From JACDAE01 sp034438015 (GTDB lineage: Bacteria; Chloroflexota; Ktedonobacteria; Ktedonobacterales; Ktedonobacteraceae), in contig DAOTTD010000295.1 in NCBI GenBank assembly GCA_034438015.1, forward strand, positions 1-14,052: 14,052 nt of DNA, read 5' to 3'. The position numbers were made by a program, and so were the translations under genes. Shown one piece after another: positions 1 to 7,484 of the stretch. The notes under the pieces were generated by a model. The model was not told the DNA's origin, searched no databases, and saw only the letters and a list, made by a program, of their open reading frames with translations. The stretch's first letter is position 1, and the number at the start of each line of letters is the position of its first letter.

Positions 1-720
1 CTTTCAAGCTATTCCTCCTTTGATTTCTTCAACGGAGTATGCTGTAGACAGGTAAAGCCTCTCAGGACTTCTCTCCTACTTTTTTCTACAACCCTAATTA
101 CTATCCCCAACGATGACCAATGGCAAGCCATCTTGTGTGTGACAGGCCTCGAACCCATTCGGAATCGGATGATGCTCGCCCTTGCCTACGACGCCGGGCT
201 CAGACGCGAAGAACGGTGCGCAATGCGCACCGATGATCTGGATCCTGCACACCGAACGCTGCGCATCCGGGCGGAGACGACGAAAGGACGCCGAGAACGG
301 ATCGTGGCCTACTCAGCCTCCACGAGCATCTTGTTGCAACACTACCTTGGACACCGGCAGACCGTGAGCCGCGCGCGTGGGCCGCTCTTCTTGTCAGAAT
401 CAGACCGCAACTTCTCGCAGCCCATCACGATCTGGACCTGGTCGAAGGTCGTGAAGCGGATCGCCGCTCTGGCTTCGGTTCCCCAATTCAGCACGCATAC
501 CCTGCGCCATCTTTGCCTTACAGACCTGGCCAGGTCAGGCTGGGAACTGCATGCCATCGCGACCTTTGCCGGCCATCGAAACCTGTCTACTACCCTTCAA
601 TATATCCACCGGTCAGGACGCGACCTGTCCGACAAGCTTGGGCGTTCAATGGCCCAGATCCATAGCTGGCGTGCTCAACTGCTCGCCGAGGGGACGGCTT
701 CGAAAGGAGATACCCCATGA
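1..720 (+). CDS. Tyrosine recombinase, TnpA-like, 5' end outside the window
   Basis: This is the catalytic half of a phage-integrase-family (tyrosine) recombinase, which cuts and rejoins DNA through a covalent 3'-phosphotyrosine. The frame is open from base 1, so the first available start at 133 (TTG) is probably not the true start. The stretch before it reads like the tail of the core-binding domain. Catalytic residues are visible: Arg in AGLRREE (codon 202-204), Lys in TTKGRRER (283-285), His and Arg of HTLRH (496-498, 505-507), His of AGHRN (574-576) and Tyr of LQYIH (601-603). All the catalytic-domain signatures are intact, so the gene may be active. Its stop overlaps the next start as ATGA, so the two proteins are probably made together. 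Position A in an A-B pair recalls TnpA of Tn554. No cargo is seen on this side. Confidence 0.85.
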   Translation, partial: LSSYSSFDFFNGVCCRQVKPLRTSLLLFSTTLITIPNDDQWQAILCVTGLEPIRNRMMLALAYDAGLRREERCAMRTDDLDPAHRTLRIRAETTKGRRERIVAYSASTSILLQHYLGHRQTVSRARGPLFLSESDRNFSQPITIWTWSKVVKRIAALASVPQFSTHTLRHLCLTDLARSGWELHAIATFAGHRNLSTTLQYIHRSGRDLSDKLGRSMAQIHSWRAQLLAEGTASKGDTP

Positions 721-3098
721 TGAACCACACTGCTCGCCCCGCAGCTGAAGCCTCGGCATCGACGTTCGACCTTCCATCGTGGCACTGGCCCATCGACCCA
801 ACGTGCTACGACCGTACGCCCGAGTTGTCAACCAACGAGCTTGCCGCTCTCGTCGCGCTGGACTGGGACGTGCGCCGGGGCCGATGCCACGCGACTTCCC
901 GACCAGAGTGGGCAACGCTTGAGCGTCTCCTTCGTCCCCTGGATGATGCCCGCCTGAGCTTGTACACTCCCACCACGCGCTATCACCAGCGGAGCGCACT
1001 TGATGCGGTTGGCCTCCTCCTGCACGGATGCCGCACACACACGACCGCCTTCTGGCAATGGAACGAAGCCACATGGGTCGAGGTCCTCGGCGCAGATCAG
1101 CGCGCCTTCCAGCGGCGAGAGTTCTCTGGATGGCTCGATGCCACCGTTCGCCCTTACATGGTTGCGATGGCCTATGTGCTGGACTGTTTTTCTGCCTTCC
1201 AGTTGCTCGGATCATTCAATCGGCTCACGCTGGCGACGAGAGTCTTTGGCCCGCAGCTTCTGGAGGAAGCCATGCAGCAGATCCTGACCGTTTTGCACGG
1301 ATGGGGATACCACGAGACAAACAGCCGAGACAAATACCCTGGCCTCATCTGCACGCTGCTCTTGCTCAATCGCAGCCCGTACCTCGCGGACCTCACGACG
1401 CCTGCCCTGGAGCAGTTTCGCACACATGTTGCGATCCACCACTCGATGCGTTCTCCCATCTACGCCATCCATCGTGCCGTGGCAGCTCTAGGGTATGTCG
1501 ATCCCCCAGCTCGCCTGCCTGCTGGACCAGAGATCCTCGTTGAAGGAGTCCACGCAACCTGGCAGCAATGGGTGGAGCGCTGGACGGCCACCTCCACCTT
1601 GACCCAGAAAGTGCGCAGAACGTTCCGTACGCTTTTACTGAAAGGAGGCCGGTGGCTGACTGATGTACACCCGGAGATCTGCGAACCAGCGCAATGGACG
1701 CGTGAGGTGTGTGCTGAGTACCTGGCATTGGTCGAGCGCTTATGTATTGGGGACTATGCACAACGCCGGGCTCCTTTCGCCAACCGGATCGGGCGTCCGT
1801 TGTCGGCGAAATCAAAAGCAGGCTATATCACGGCGGTTCGTACCTTCTTCCATGATTGTCAGGAATGGGAAGGGATCGCGCGTCGCTTTGATCCCTCGCG
1901 CGCCCTGGCGACTCCTCGCAGTATCCGTGCCCTCACCGGGCCAGACCCACGGGTCATTTCCGACGCGGTCTGGGCCAAACTCGTCTGGGCGGGATTGAAT
2001 CTCGAAGCCAGTGATTTGCCAGCCAATACCGGCGGACAGTTCTATCCGCTGGAACTGGTGCGGGCTCTGGCCATCACCTGGCTCTTCGCCGGCCTGCGCA
2101 GCGATGAACTTTCCCGTCTGCGACCTGGCTGCATCCGGTGGCAACGCGAAGAGATCCTGGTGCGTGGACAGCCGACGGAGGACGTTCCCAAAGAAGCCGT
2201 CTGCTTACTTGATATCCCCACGCACAAAACCGGCATGGCCTTTACCAAGCCTGTTGATCCCCTGGTTGGGCAAGCCATTGCTGCCTGGGAAGCCGTTCGG
2301 CCTGTGCAGCCACCCATGCTGGACCGCCGAACAGGAGAGTCTGTTCAGTTTCTCTTTGGTTACCGTGCAACGCGTGTCGCGAAGGGGTATCTCAATGTGG
2401 GACTGATTCCGGCTTTAGGCCGCAAGGCCGGCGTGCCCCTAGAGGACGTACGGGGGCGCATCACCCGCCACCGCGCTCGGGCGACCATCGCCAGTCAACT
2501 CTACAACGCCAAAGAGGGGATGACGCTGTTTGAACTGCAAGCCTGGCTCGGCCATCGCTCAGCGGAAACCACGCAATATTACGCGCGCATTACCCCAACA
2601 ACCCTGGCCAAGGCGTACACCGATGCAGGATACTTCTCGCGCAACGTGCGAACGATCGAAGTGCTGATCGACCGCGAGGCCATTGAGAGTGGCCAGGCCT
2701 CGACCGGGACTCCCTGGCAATACTTCGACCTGGGGCACGGTTATTGCACCTACAGCTTCTTCGAGCAGTGCCCACACCGCATGGCCTGTGCTCGCTGTGA
2801 CTTCTACTTGCCGAAAGGTTCGACCAAAGGACAACTCCTTGAGGCCAAAGGGAACCTGCAGCACATGCTGGCCAGCATTCCTCTCACAGAAGAAGAACGT
2901 ACAGCAGTGGAAGATGGGAAGGTCGCACTCGAGCAGTTGTTGGAACGGCTCGTTGATGTACCAACTCCAGCTGGGCCAACGCCGAGGCAGCTCATTGGCG
3001 ATGTTCAAGCTGGGGGATCCACGCTGCAAGCGCCGGAAACGAGTGATCGGGGATTGAAAACGGTCATTCCCCTTGAACGAGTACGTCGAAAACGGTAG
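717..3098 (+). CDS. Large tyrosine recombinase, TnpB-like, with C-terminal cysteine cluster
   Basis: This 793-aa site-specific recombinase is larger than Tn554 TnpB (about 630 aa). The N-terminal 450 residues hold a long family-specific region and the core-binding domain. The catalytic domain follows with R461 (AGLRSDEL), K504 (THKTG), H585 and R588 (RHRAR), H613 (LGHRSAETT) and Y622. After it, C677, C685, C691 and C694 (CPHRMACARC) form a likely zinc-binding knob, a feature also seen in the B-type recombinase of the other element here. AGGAG lies seven bases before the ATG at 717. A second ATG follows at once, so either may be used. The gene overlaps the stop of the upstream recombinase by four bases. 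The stop is 34 bp from the proposed element end. All catalytic residues are present. Partner choice and recombination site are inferred, not seen. Confidence 0.9.
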   Translation: MMNHTARPAAEASASTFDLPSWHWPIDPTCYDRTPELSTNELAALVALDWDVRRGRCHATSRPEWATLERLLRPLDDARLSLYTPTTRYHQRSALDAVGLLLHGCRTHTTAFWQWNEATWVEVLGADQRAFQRREFSGWLDATVRPYMVAMAYVLDCFSAFQLLGSFNRLTLATRVFGPQLLEEAMQQILTVLHGWGYHETNSRDKYPGLICTLLLLNRSPYLADLTTPALEQFRTHVAIHHSMRSPIYAIHRAVAALGYVDPPARLPAGPEILVEGVHATWQQWVERWTATSTLTQKVRRTFRTLLLKGGRWLTDVHPEICEPAQWTREVCAEYLALVERLCIGDYAQRRAPFANRIGRPLSAKSKAGYITAVRTFFHDCQEWEGIARRFDPSRALATPRSIRALTGPDPRVISDAVWAKLVWAGLNLEASDLPANTGGQFYPLELVRALAITWLFAGLRSDELSRLRPGCIRWQREEILVRGQPTEDVPKEAVCLLDIPTHKTGMAFTKPVDPLVGQAIAAWEAVRPVQPPMLDRRTGESVQFLFGYRATRVAKGYLNVGLIPALGRKAGVPLEDVRGRITRHRARATIASQLYNAKEGMTLFELQAWLGHRSAETTQYYARITPTTLAKAYTDAGYFSRNVRTIEVLIDREAIESGQASTGTPWQYFDLGHGYCTYSFFEQCPHRMACARCDFYLPKGSTKGQLLEAKGNLQHMLASIPLTEEERTAVEDGKVALEQLLERLVDVPTPAGPTPRQLIGDVQAGGSTLQAPETSDRGLKTVIPLERVRRKR

Positions 3099-3101
3099 AA
3101 T

Positions 3102-3132
3102 AGGTGAACAGGTGATTTGTATTCCACATAAA
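3102..3132. repeat. Right terminus of element 1 with a subterminal direct repeat
   Basis: AGGTGA occurs twice, at 3102-3107 and 3110-3115, one start eight bases after the other. It is followed by TTCCACATAAA ending at 3132, where Tn3 transposase homology begins. The terminal TCCACATAA matches TCTACATAA at the right end of the other element in 8 of 9 positions. Short repeats just inside a terminus suit recombinase binding, but that role is inferred. Confidence 0.55.
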
Positions 3133-3451
3133 AAGCAGGAAAAGTGATTTTGCGATCCGGCCTACCTCCCCGATGGCTTTCGACAGGGTCGAAGCACGCC
3201 CACCGCTTTGCAACGTTCGCATCAATTCGATGGGATCAACCGTGCCAAGCTTGAGCGACCCAACGACACGCAGTACGTCTTCCCAGTTCTCAGTGATGAG
3301 GGTGGTATCAATCCGGCTTCGGGCAATGCCATTGAGGGTCCCGTAGTCGGCTGCTGGATCCATACGCCAGAAGCGCATCCCGCCGAGATCAGCCAGGCGC
3401 GGACTGAACTGATAGCCCAACAGATGGAACAGACCAAAGACCGCGTCCGAG
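3133..3451 (-). pseudogene. tnpA: Tn3-family transposase, internal fragment (piece 2 of 3)
   Basis: Read on the minus strand from 3447 to 3133, this is 105 codons of the conserved Tn3 transposase region after the second catalytic Asp. Telltale stretches are DAVFGLFHLLGYQFSPRLAD, RFWRMD, LNGIAR, NWEDVLRVVGSLKLGTV and GRIAKSLFLL. Homology stops abruptly on both sides. On the right, the frame runs into the 4-kb inserted element. On the left, after SLFLL, it runs into element 1 and meets a stop at 3064. The family's next residues (usually a YIDDE-type stretch, then the third catalytic Glu) are absent. The fragment joins exactly to the N-terminal piece at 7489, so both come from one gene. It has no start or promoter of its own and is surely non-functional. 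Confidence 0.92.
3448..3451. repeat. Target direct repeat CGAG, left copy
   Basis: CGAG here recurs at 7485-7488 on the far side of the inserted element. The Tn3 frame needs it only once. The repeat is five bases (CGAGT) if T3452 is counted with the target rather than the element. Confidence 0.75.
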
Positions 3452-3467
3452 TTTATGTAGACACTTT
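3452..3467. repeat. Left terminal inverted repeat of element 2
   Basis: TTATGTAGACACTT at 3453-3466 is the exact reverse complement of 7470-7483. CACTTT within it (3462-3467) recurs at 3471-3476, nine bases further in, giving a subterminal direct repeat. Confidence 0.88.
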
Positions 3468-3474
3468 CGCCACT

Positions 3475-3509
3475 TTGGTTCGTGAGAGAACCAACCTCTT
3501 TTACAAGAG
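3475..3509. terminator. Two hairpins at the left tip of element 2, possible transcription terminator
   Basis: The first hairpin pairs TTGGTTC (3475-3481) with GAACCAA (3488-3494) around a six-base loop. The second pairs CTCTT (3496-3500) with AAGAG (3505-3509) around TTAC. Together they sit over and just past the stop of the leftward membrane-protein gene, where the operon should end. Neither has a long T-run, so intrinsic termination is uncertain. They could instead be structured binding sites next to the terminal repeat. Confidence 0.4.
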
Positions 3510-4202
3510 TTTCAACGGCGGAATAAGGCCTGTTTCAACCAAATAGACCAAGATTCCTACCACTAGGGAAAGAGCCGGGTAGAGACAAATGAAATACGTA
3601 ACAAGCCGTATTTCAAGCTCGGTATTGCCTTTCCCTTGCAGACCATTCTCTTTGAATCTCGAAAAGAATCCAATCTGCGGCTGATGAGCTATGTTTCCTC
3701 TTCGTGTCCGAAACTCCTGCTCTATCTCCCTGAGATAATCATAGCGGGCAGCAATGGTTTTCCCATAACGGAGAAGAGCAAGCCGCCATGTGACATTAAT
3801 GGGCAGAACGATGATCGTAATGGCACTCACCACTGCAAAGATCCACCACGTATCGAGATGTGATTGCAGTAATAGCAACCCAATGGCCGTTAAGAAGACC
3901 GTATTGAGGCCGATATACACATCATTCGTATGTTGACGCCGAGCACTTAGCTGCGCATGGTGTTCCAAAATAGCTTGGTACTCTTCCATACGCTCAAAAA
4001 TCTTCGGTTCAACTGAGAGGGTGTTTGTCCTTTCTGCTAAAGGCTTTGAGGCACCCTGAGGCAGAATAGGTCGTTGGACTGTTAGCTGTCGAGTCTTTCC
4101 AGACTTCTTGTTGAACACAACGTCGAGAAGCTGTTGCATGATGGACCTTCGGTTCGCTGGCCTCTTCATGAAGGGCACCCTCCTTGTGTGCTGCTTGCTC
4201 AT
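3501..4202 (-). CDS. RipA-family-like integral membrane protein, third gene of element 2
   Basis: This roughly 233-aa protein begins with a basic, polar stretch of about 75 residues. A helix with an SARRQ...N...LNT pattern leads into three membrane segments: about residues 96-112, about 120-136, and a last one near residues 204-224. The loop after segment 2 has a W..L...Y....A.RYDYLREIE pattern. SARRQ-N-LNT followed by a W/Y/LREIE loop recalls the RipA family of octameric membrane proteins and related SLATT-type proteins. I recall this from family knowledge and cannot score it here. The ATG at 4202 follows GAAGAGG by six bases and lies 17 bp after the upstream stop. A second ATG at 4169 follows AGGAGG by nine bases and is a real alternative. 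It occupies the position of Tn554 TnpC (about 125 aa, soluble) but does not resemble it. It is visibly more AT-rich than its neighbours. Its role is unknown: cargo, stabiliser or defence effector are all possible. Confidence 0.72.
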   Translation of the reverse strand: MSKQHTRRVPFMKRPANRRSIMQQLLDVVFNKKSGKTRQLTVQRPILPQGASKPLAERTNTLSVEPKIFERMEEYQAILEHHAQLSARRQHTNDVYIGLNTVFLTAIGLLLLQSHLDTWWIFAVVSAITIIVLPINVTWRLALLRYGKTIAARYDYLREIEQEFRTRRGNIAHQPQIGFFSRFKENGLQGKGNTELEIRLVTYFICLYPALSLVVGILVYLVETGLIPPLKLL

Positions 4203-4219
4203 CAAATACCTCTTCCAGT

Positions 4220-6250
4220 CTAATCTTCAGCTTCTGGACCGTCAAGAGGTTCGTCAAGTTCTGAAAGCAACGCTTCAATACGCTTGACCGTACAGCGATG
4301 CCGCTCAATTTCTCGCTCCCAGCCCCGTTTCATTGCATCGTCGATCAGGCTCAGTTCAACTCTTCGCCTTCTGCGTAACCGTGGCGCATACTCAGGTGAG
4401 GTGACGAACTTCGCACAGTTGAGGTAGAGATCACATTCACAGGGTCCTTCTTGTGGGAGGCGTAAACACCTCCCTAACTCGAGTTCCGTTTTGAAAAAAT
4501 TCTTCGCCAACCAGGTCACAGAGGACGCGGGCAACTGACCAGACCTGAGTGTTTCTGCAAATGGCCCAGCAATCATTGTTCCTGGACCAAGCACCGCCTG
4601 GTAATCCTTGAGCACCTCACGATCACTGATCTGAGCATAGGTCATGGTCATCGAGGCGGAAGTATGTCCCAGGACTTTCATAATGGTGTGCAGTTTCGCT
4701 CCGCGCTCGGCTAATTGTGTGCCTACGGTGTGGCGAAACCGATGGGCGGTGATCGTGGGTTTCCCTCGCGCATCGACCAAACCAGCGAGAGAGCAGGCCT
4801 GGGAGAGTGCGCAGTCGAACAAGTAATAGGTCGAATACAGTTTGCCGTGATTGAGGAACAAATAGTGTGTCTCAACCCCAGTCTGCGCGTCGCGAAATCC
4901 CCGCTCGTCTGCACGTCGAAGAGACTGTAACACCTGGATGGCTTCAGCTGCTTCTTGATGCAGCGGGATGACCCGCTCTCGTTTCATTTTGCCAGCGGGT
5001 AGTCGCAGGCGTGCCGTTCCATCTGGATACTGGTCCAGACACTGGACCTCCAGTCGGCGAATCTCGTCACGTCGGGCACCGCTCCAACGCGCGATGAGCA
5101 ATGCTCCGCGTTGATAGGGACATGGAAGTGTGCGGATCGTTTCCATCAATCGCGAGAGTTCGTCTTCAGGGATGTAGCGGGGAATGCGCTCAGGGATCTT
5201 TGGCAGATCTCCTGCACTGAGCAGTGGTCGCTCTGGCATTTCTTCCCATCCCCAACTGGCACCATCCCGAAAGAACACCGAGAGGTTCGACAGCGTCCCT
5301 CGCTTGGTGAGCGTACTCAGTGGTTTCCCCGTCGATGCGCTCTGCAGCGTATCTAACGCTTCAGCAAATTTCAAAACCTGATCGCGGGTCACCTGTGTCC
5401 AAGAGGTGATTTCAGCATGCGTCGTCGCAAGCCACTTCATAAATCGGCGCAATGTTAAATCAAGTTTCGCAACGGTCCCTGGCCGATCCGTCAAGCGGCG
5501 GGCGGTAAGGTATCGATCGACGATGGCTTGCATACGTGGGTGACCGCCTCCGCGTTCAGCATAGAGGGGCATGACGCGGCGAGGTTCCGTTTTCGCTTGT
5601 CCCCGATGGTAGAGGACAACGTGGAGCATGTGCAAGGCCGTCAGATAACTTTTGCGCGCTTCCTGGTGGTAATGATCCACCGAGGTGTAAAAAGCGGTCA
5701 CATCTGGACGAAGGCCAAATTGCCGGATAGCCTGTGCCAGATCGGTACAATGCGCCTCGGTGAGCTGTTCAATAGGCTGAAAGCCTGTGCGAAGAAAAAT
5801 ACGACTGAGTGCCCACCGCATATCCTCAGAGGACGTAACGGGATGGTAACCCAGTAATTCTGCTTCACGAATGAGTTGTGCAACACTTCTTGTCAGACCC
5901 GTTTCCGTGAGCATGTGATGCAGATGGATCTTTGGCAACGCAATGAGCCATTCCCAATCCAGGGTGATATATCTGCGCATCGCGAGATAGAACAAGTACT
6001 GGCGAGCCTCGTAGGATGCCCGATGGGTGTAGTGTCCTTGGGCCATGCCATGTCGTCGCCCAATGCGCTCTTCTAAGGGTGCAGCAAACCAATCAGCAAG
6101 GTCTGGATACGTGTGAACGAAGAACGCACGGTTCTTACGGTAGAAGTTGCGAGTACCTTCATTGGGATAGTAGTGCTCCACAAAGGCCATATATTCTGTT
6201 TCGCTGGCATGTTTGTACGGAGATATTTGTAGGACTGAGAAGATACTCAT
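4220..6250 (-). CDS. Tyrosine recombinase, Tn554 TnpB-like, 676 aa
   Basis: This is the second recombinase of element 2, close in size to Tn554 TnpB. The long N-terminal region (to about residue 235) is followed by a core-binding domain (about 240-330) and a catalytic domain. The latter has R393 (SGARRDEI), K421 or K423 (AGKMKRERV), H503 and R506 (AHRFRH), H529 (LGHTSASMT) and Y538. Cysteines C595, C604, C606 and C612 after the catalytic domain resemble a small zinc knob. A run of arginines (625-630) and a charged helical tail follow. The start ATG overlaps the stop of the A-type recombinase as ATGA, with AGGAGGG six bases upstream, so translation is probably coupled. In Tn554 the A and B proteins act together in integration and excision. 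The same is inferred here. No lesions are seen. Confidence 0.92.
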   Translation of the reverse strand: MSIFSVLQISPYKHASETEYMAFVEHYYPNEGTRNFYRKNRAFFVHTYPDLADWFAAPLEERIGRRHGMAQGHYTHRASYEARQYLFYLAMRRYITLDWEWLIALPKIHLHHMLTETGLTRSVAQLIREAELLGYHPVTSSEDMRWALSRIFLRTGFQPIEQLTEAHCTDLAQAIRQFGLRPDVTAFYTSVDHYHQEARKSYLTALHMLHVVLYHRGQAKTEPRRVMPLYAERGGGHPRMQAIVDRYLTARRLTDRPGTVAKLDLTLRRFMKWLATTHAEITSWTQVTRDQVLKFAEALDTLQSASTGKPLSTLTKRGTLSNLSVFFRDGASWGWEEMPERPLLSAGDLPKIPERIPRYIPEDELSRLMETIRTLPCPYQRGALLIARWSGARRDEIRRLEVQCLDQYPDGTARLRLPAGKMKRERVIPLHQEAAEAIQVLQSLRRADERGFRDAQTGVETHYLFLNHGKLYSTYYLFDCALSQACSLAGLVDARGKPTITAHRFRHTVGTQLAERGAKLHTIMKVLGHTSASMTMTYAQISDREVLKDYQAVLGPGTMIAGPFAETLRSGQLPASSVTWLAKNFFKTELELGRCLRLPQEGPCECDLYLNCAKFVTSPEYAPRLRRRRRVELSLIDDAMKRGWEREIERHRCTVKRIEALLSELDEPLDGPEAED

Positions 6251-7404
6251 TTGGTTCCCTCCTCACCCAAGGCACGTCGGTATTCGGCTACTACCATCGG
6301 ATCAGAAACCTGGGTGTAAAGACGCGTTGATTCAGGAGAGGCGTGACCCAGGCGTTTTTGCAGAGCTAGTTCGCGCATACCTCCCTCCCACATACGAGTT
6401 GCGTGCGTATGCCGTAAGGCGTGTGGTGTAACCCAAGGACTGCGAATCCCAAGATGCTCACAGTGTCGCTCAAAGAGCTTGACCAAGGCGTGATATCCCA
6501 GTGGCTCATGGCGTCGTTTGCCACCTCCCCCCACCAGAAAGACGTAAGGACTCTCCACATCGGCGGGACGCTCGTACATCACGTAATCACTCACCGCCTG
6601 CAAGGTTTCTGGCTGGAGCAGATCCACGACTCGTTCGATGCGGGACTTGGTACGTACACGCTTGGGATGATCCGTTCGATGCCGGATGATGACCCGCTTG
6701 CGCCCATACTGGAGATCTTCCAGGTGGAGATTTAACACTTCACCTGGGCGCAAACCGCCATGAAGCATCAACAGAATCATAGCCCTGTCACGTCTCCGCT
6801 TGAGCGAGGAAAGCAGCGCAGCGATCTGTTCGTCATCCATCGGTCGCGGAAGACGTTGAACGGTTTTGACACGCACTGCTCGTCGCATAGGGCGCTGACG
6901 GCTTGCCCGCCCCACGAACGGTCGATGGCGCGAAGATGCACGGGCGCAGGCGGGATCATCCATGTGTTGAATAGGATTCTCAAGCTCTGCGAACTGACCG
7001 GAGAGTATCAGATATTCATAGAAGGACGAGACGGCGGCAAAGATCCGATTGATCGTGGTCGGCGAGAGGCGTGTGGTGGAGTTTCCCTCAGACGTGGTCG
7101 TGGAGAGCACCAATCCCAGCCGTCGAGCAGGCTTACGGCTAGGAAGCGTGCTGAGATACTCCAGAAATGCTAGGGAGTGTGCTGGGCTGAACTCCTGATA
7201 GGTAAGCTGCTGTTCGTTGAGGAACCGCATGAGATGCTTGAGATCATAGACGTAGGCTGATAGGGTATGAGGCGAGCACCTACGAGCTCGCAAATGCTGC
7301 ATGAAGCCAGAGATCGCGCTGATAGGCTCATTGTTCTCATCAAGGAGTTCAAACGAGATGTCATTCGCATTCTCAAGGCTTCCTTGGATACGGTGGACTC
7401 GCAT
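6247..7404 (-). CDS. Tyrosine recombinase, Tn554 TnpA-like, 385 aa
   Basis: This is the first gene of the element 2 operon. The SAM-like core-binding domain spans about residues 28-140. A basic linker (about 155-185) leads to the catalytic domain with R219 (HGGLRPGEV), K253 (RTKSRIER), H328 and R331 (PHALRH), H354 (LGHASPEST) and Y363 (RLYTQVSD). Length matches Tn554 TnpA (about 361 aa). The ATG at 7404 has AAGGAG about ten bases upstream, and a TTGACA/CATAAT promoter ends 37 bp before it. Only 80 bp separate the start codon from the element tip, so the recombinase binding region and the promoter must overlap. The protein probably binds the terminal repeats and performs strand exchange with the B-type partner. 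All catalytic residues are present. Confidence 0.92.
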   Translation of the reverse strand: MRVHRIQGSLENANDISFELLDENNEPISAISGFMQHLRARRCSPHTLSAYVYDLKHLMRFLNEQQLTYQEFSPAHSLAFLEYLSTLPSRKPARRLGLVLSTTTSEGNSTTRLSPTTINRIFAAVSSFYEYLILSGQFAELENPIQHMDDPACARASSRHRPFVGRASRQRPMRRAVRVKTVQRLPRPMDDEQIAALLSSLKRRRDRAMILLMLHGGLRPGEVLNLHLEDLQYGRKRVIIRHRTDHPKRVRTKSRIERVVDLLQPETLQAVSDYVMYERPADVESPYVFLVGGGGKRRHEPLGYHALVKLFERHCEHLGIRSPWVTPHALRHTHATRMWEGGMRELALQKRLGHASPESTRLYTQVSDPMVVAEYRRALGEEGTK

Positions 7405-7441
7405 GGTTCACTTGCTCCTTCTGATTAGGTCATTTGTTCTT

Positions 7442-7471
7442 ATTATGAACAGATGCTCTACAGGGTGTCAA
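7442..7471 (-). promoter_or_regulatory. Sigma-70-type promoter for the element 2 operon
   Basis: On the minus strand, TTGACA (7471-7466) and CATAAT (7447-7442) are separated by 18 bases. The -35 is a perfect match and the -10 matches in five of six positions. It points into the A-type recombinase gene, and the -10 ends 37 bp before its ATG. The -35 box overlaps the terminal inverted repeat by two bases and lies inside a GACAC direct repeat. A recombinase bound to the tip could therefore block its own transcription (inferred). Confidence 0.68.
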
Positions 7472-7484
7472 GTGTCTACATAAC
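7465..7484. repeat. Right terminal inverted repeat of element 2
   Basis: AAGTGTCTACATAA (7470-7483) is the reverse complement of 3453-3466. GTGTC occurs at 7465-7469 and again at 7472-7476, seven bases apart, mirroring the short direct repeat at the left tip. Confidence 0.88.

Larger units (their letters stand above)
1..3132 (+). mobile_element. Right part of a Tn554-like tyrosine-recombinase element (element 1), cut by window edge
   Basis: Two overlapping plus-strand tyrosine recombinase genes of TnpA-like and TnpB-like type are followed, 34 bp after the second stop, by a junction with Tn3 transposase sequence at 3132/3133. Read inward from the junction, the element begins TTTATGTGGA. The left end of the other element in this window begins TTTATGTAGA, so 9 of the first 10 bases match. 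Unlike that element, this one has no third gene downstream of the B-type recombinase. The left end, the start of the first recombinase and any cargo lie upstream of the window. The assignment rests on gene order, the sharp loss of Tn3 homology and the shared terminus. The exact boundary could be off by one or two bases because of an A-run. Confidence 0.7.
3452..7484 (-). mobile_element. Complete 4.03-kb Tn554-like element (element 2) inserted in the Tn3 transposase gene
   Basis: Both ends can be placed. The left starts TTTATGTAGACACTT and the right ends AAGTGTCTACATAAC, giving a 14-bp perfect inverted repeat (3453-3466 with 7470-7483). CGAG flanks both sides. Removing 3452-7484 plus one CGAG restores an unbroken, Tn3-like reading frame, which proves an insertion and fixes the empty site. 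Inside are three minus-strand genes, A-type recombinase, B-type recombinase and a RipA-like membrane protein, that fill nearly all of the element and run as one operon from a promoter at the right tip. All three look intact, so the element may be recent and mobile. Tn554 is the nearest known layout by gene order and sizes of A and B. Confidence 0.88.

Noticed and set aside
1..132. TTG at 133 as the true start of the first recombinase
   Set aside because: The frame is open to base 1 and the upstream codons read like integrase core-binding sequence, so the gene begins outside the window.
3208..3546. Plus-strand open frame of 112 codons
   Set aside because: It is the antisense shadow of the Tn3 fragment and runs across the element 2 junction; no ribosome site and no family likeness.
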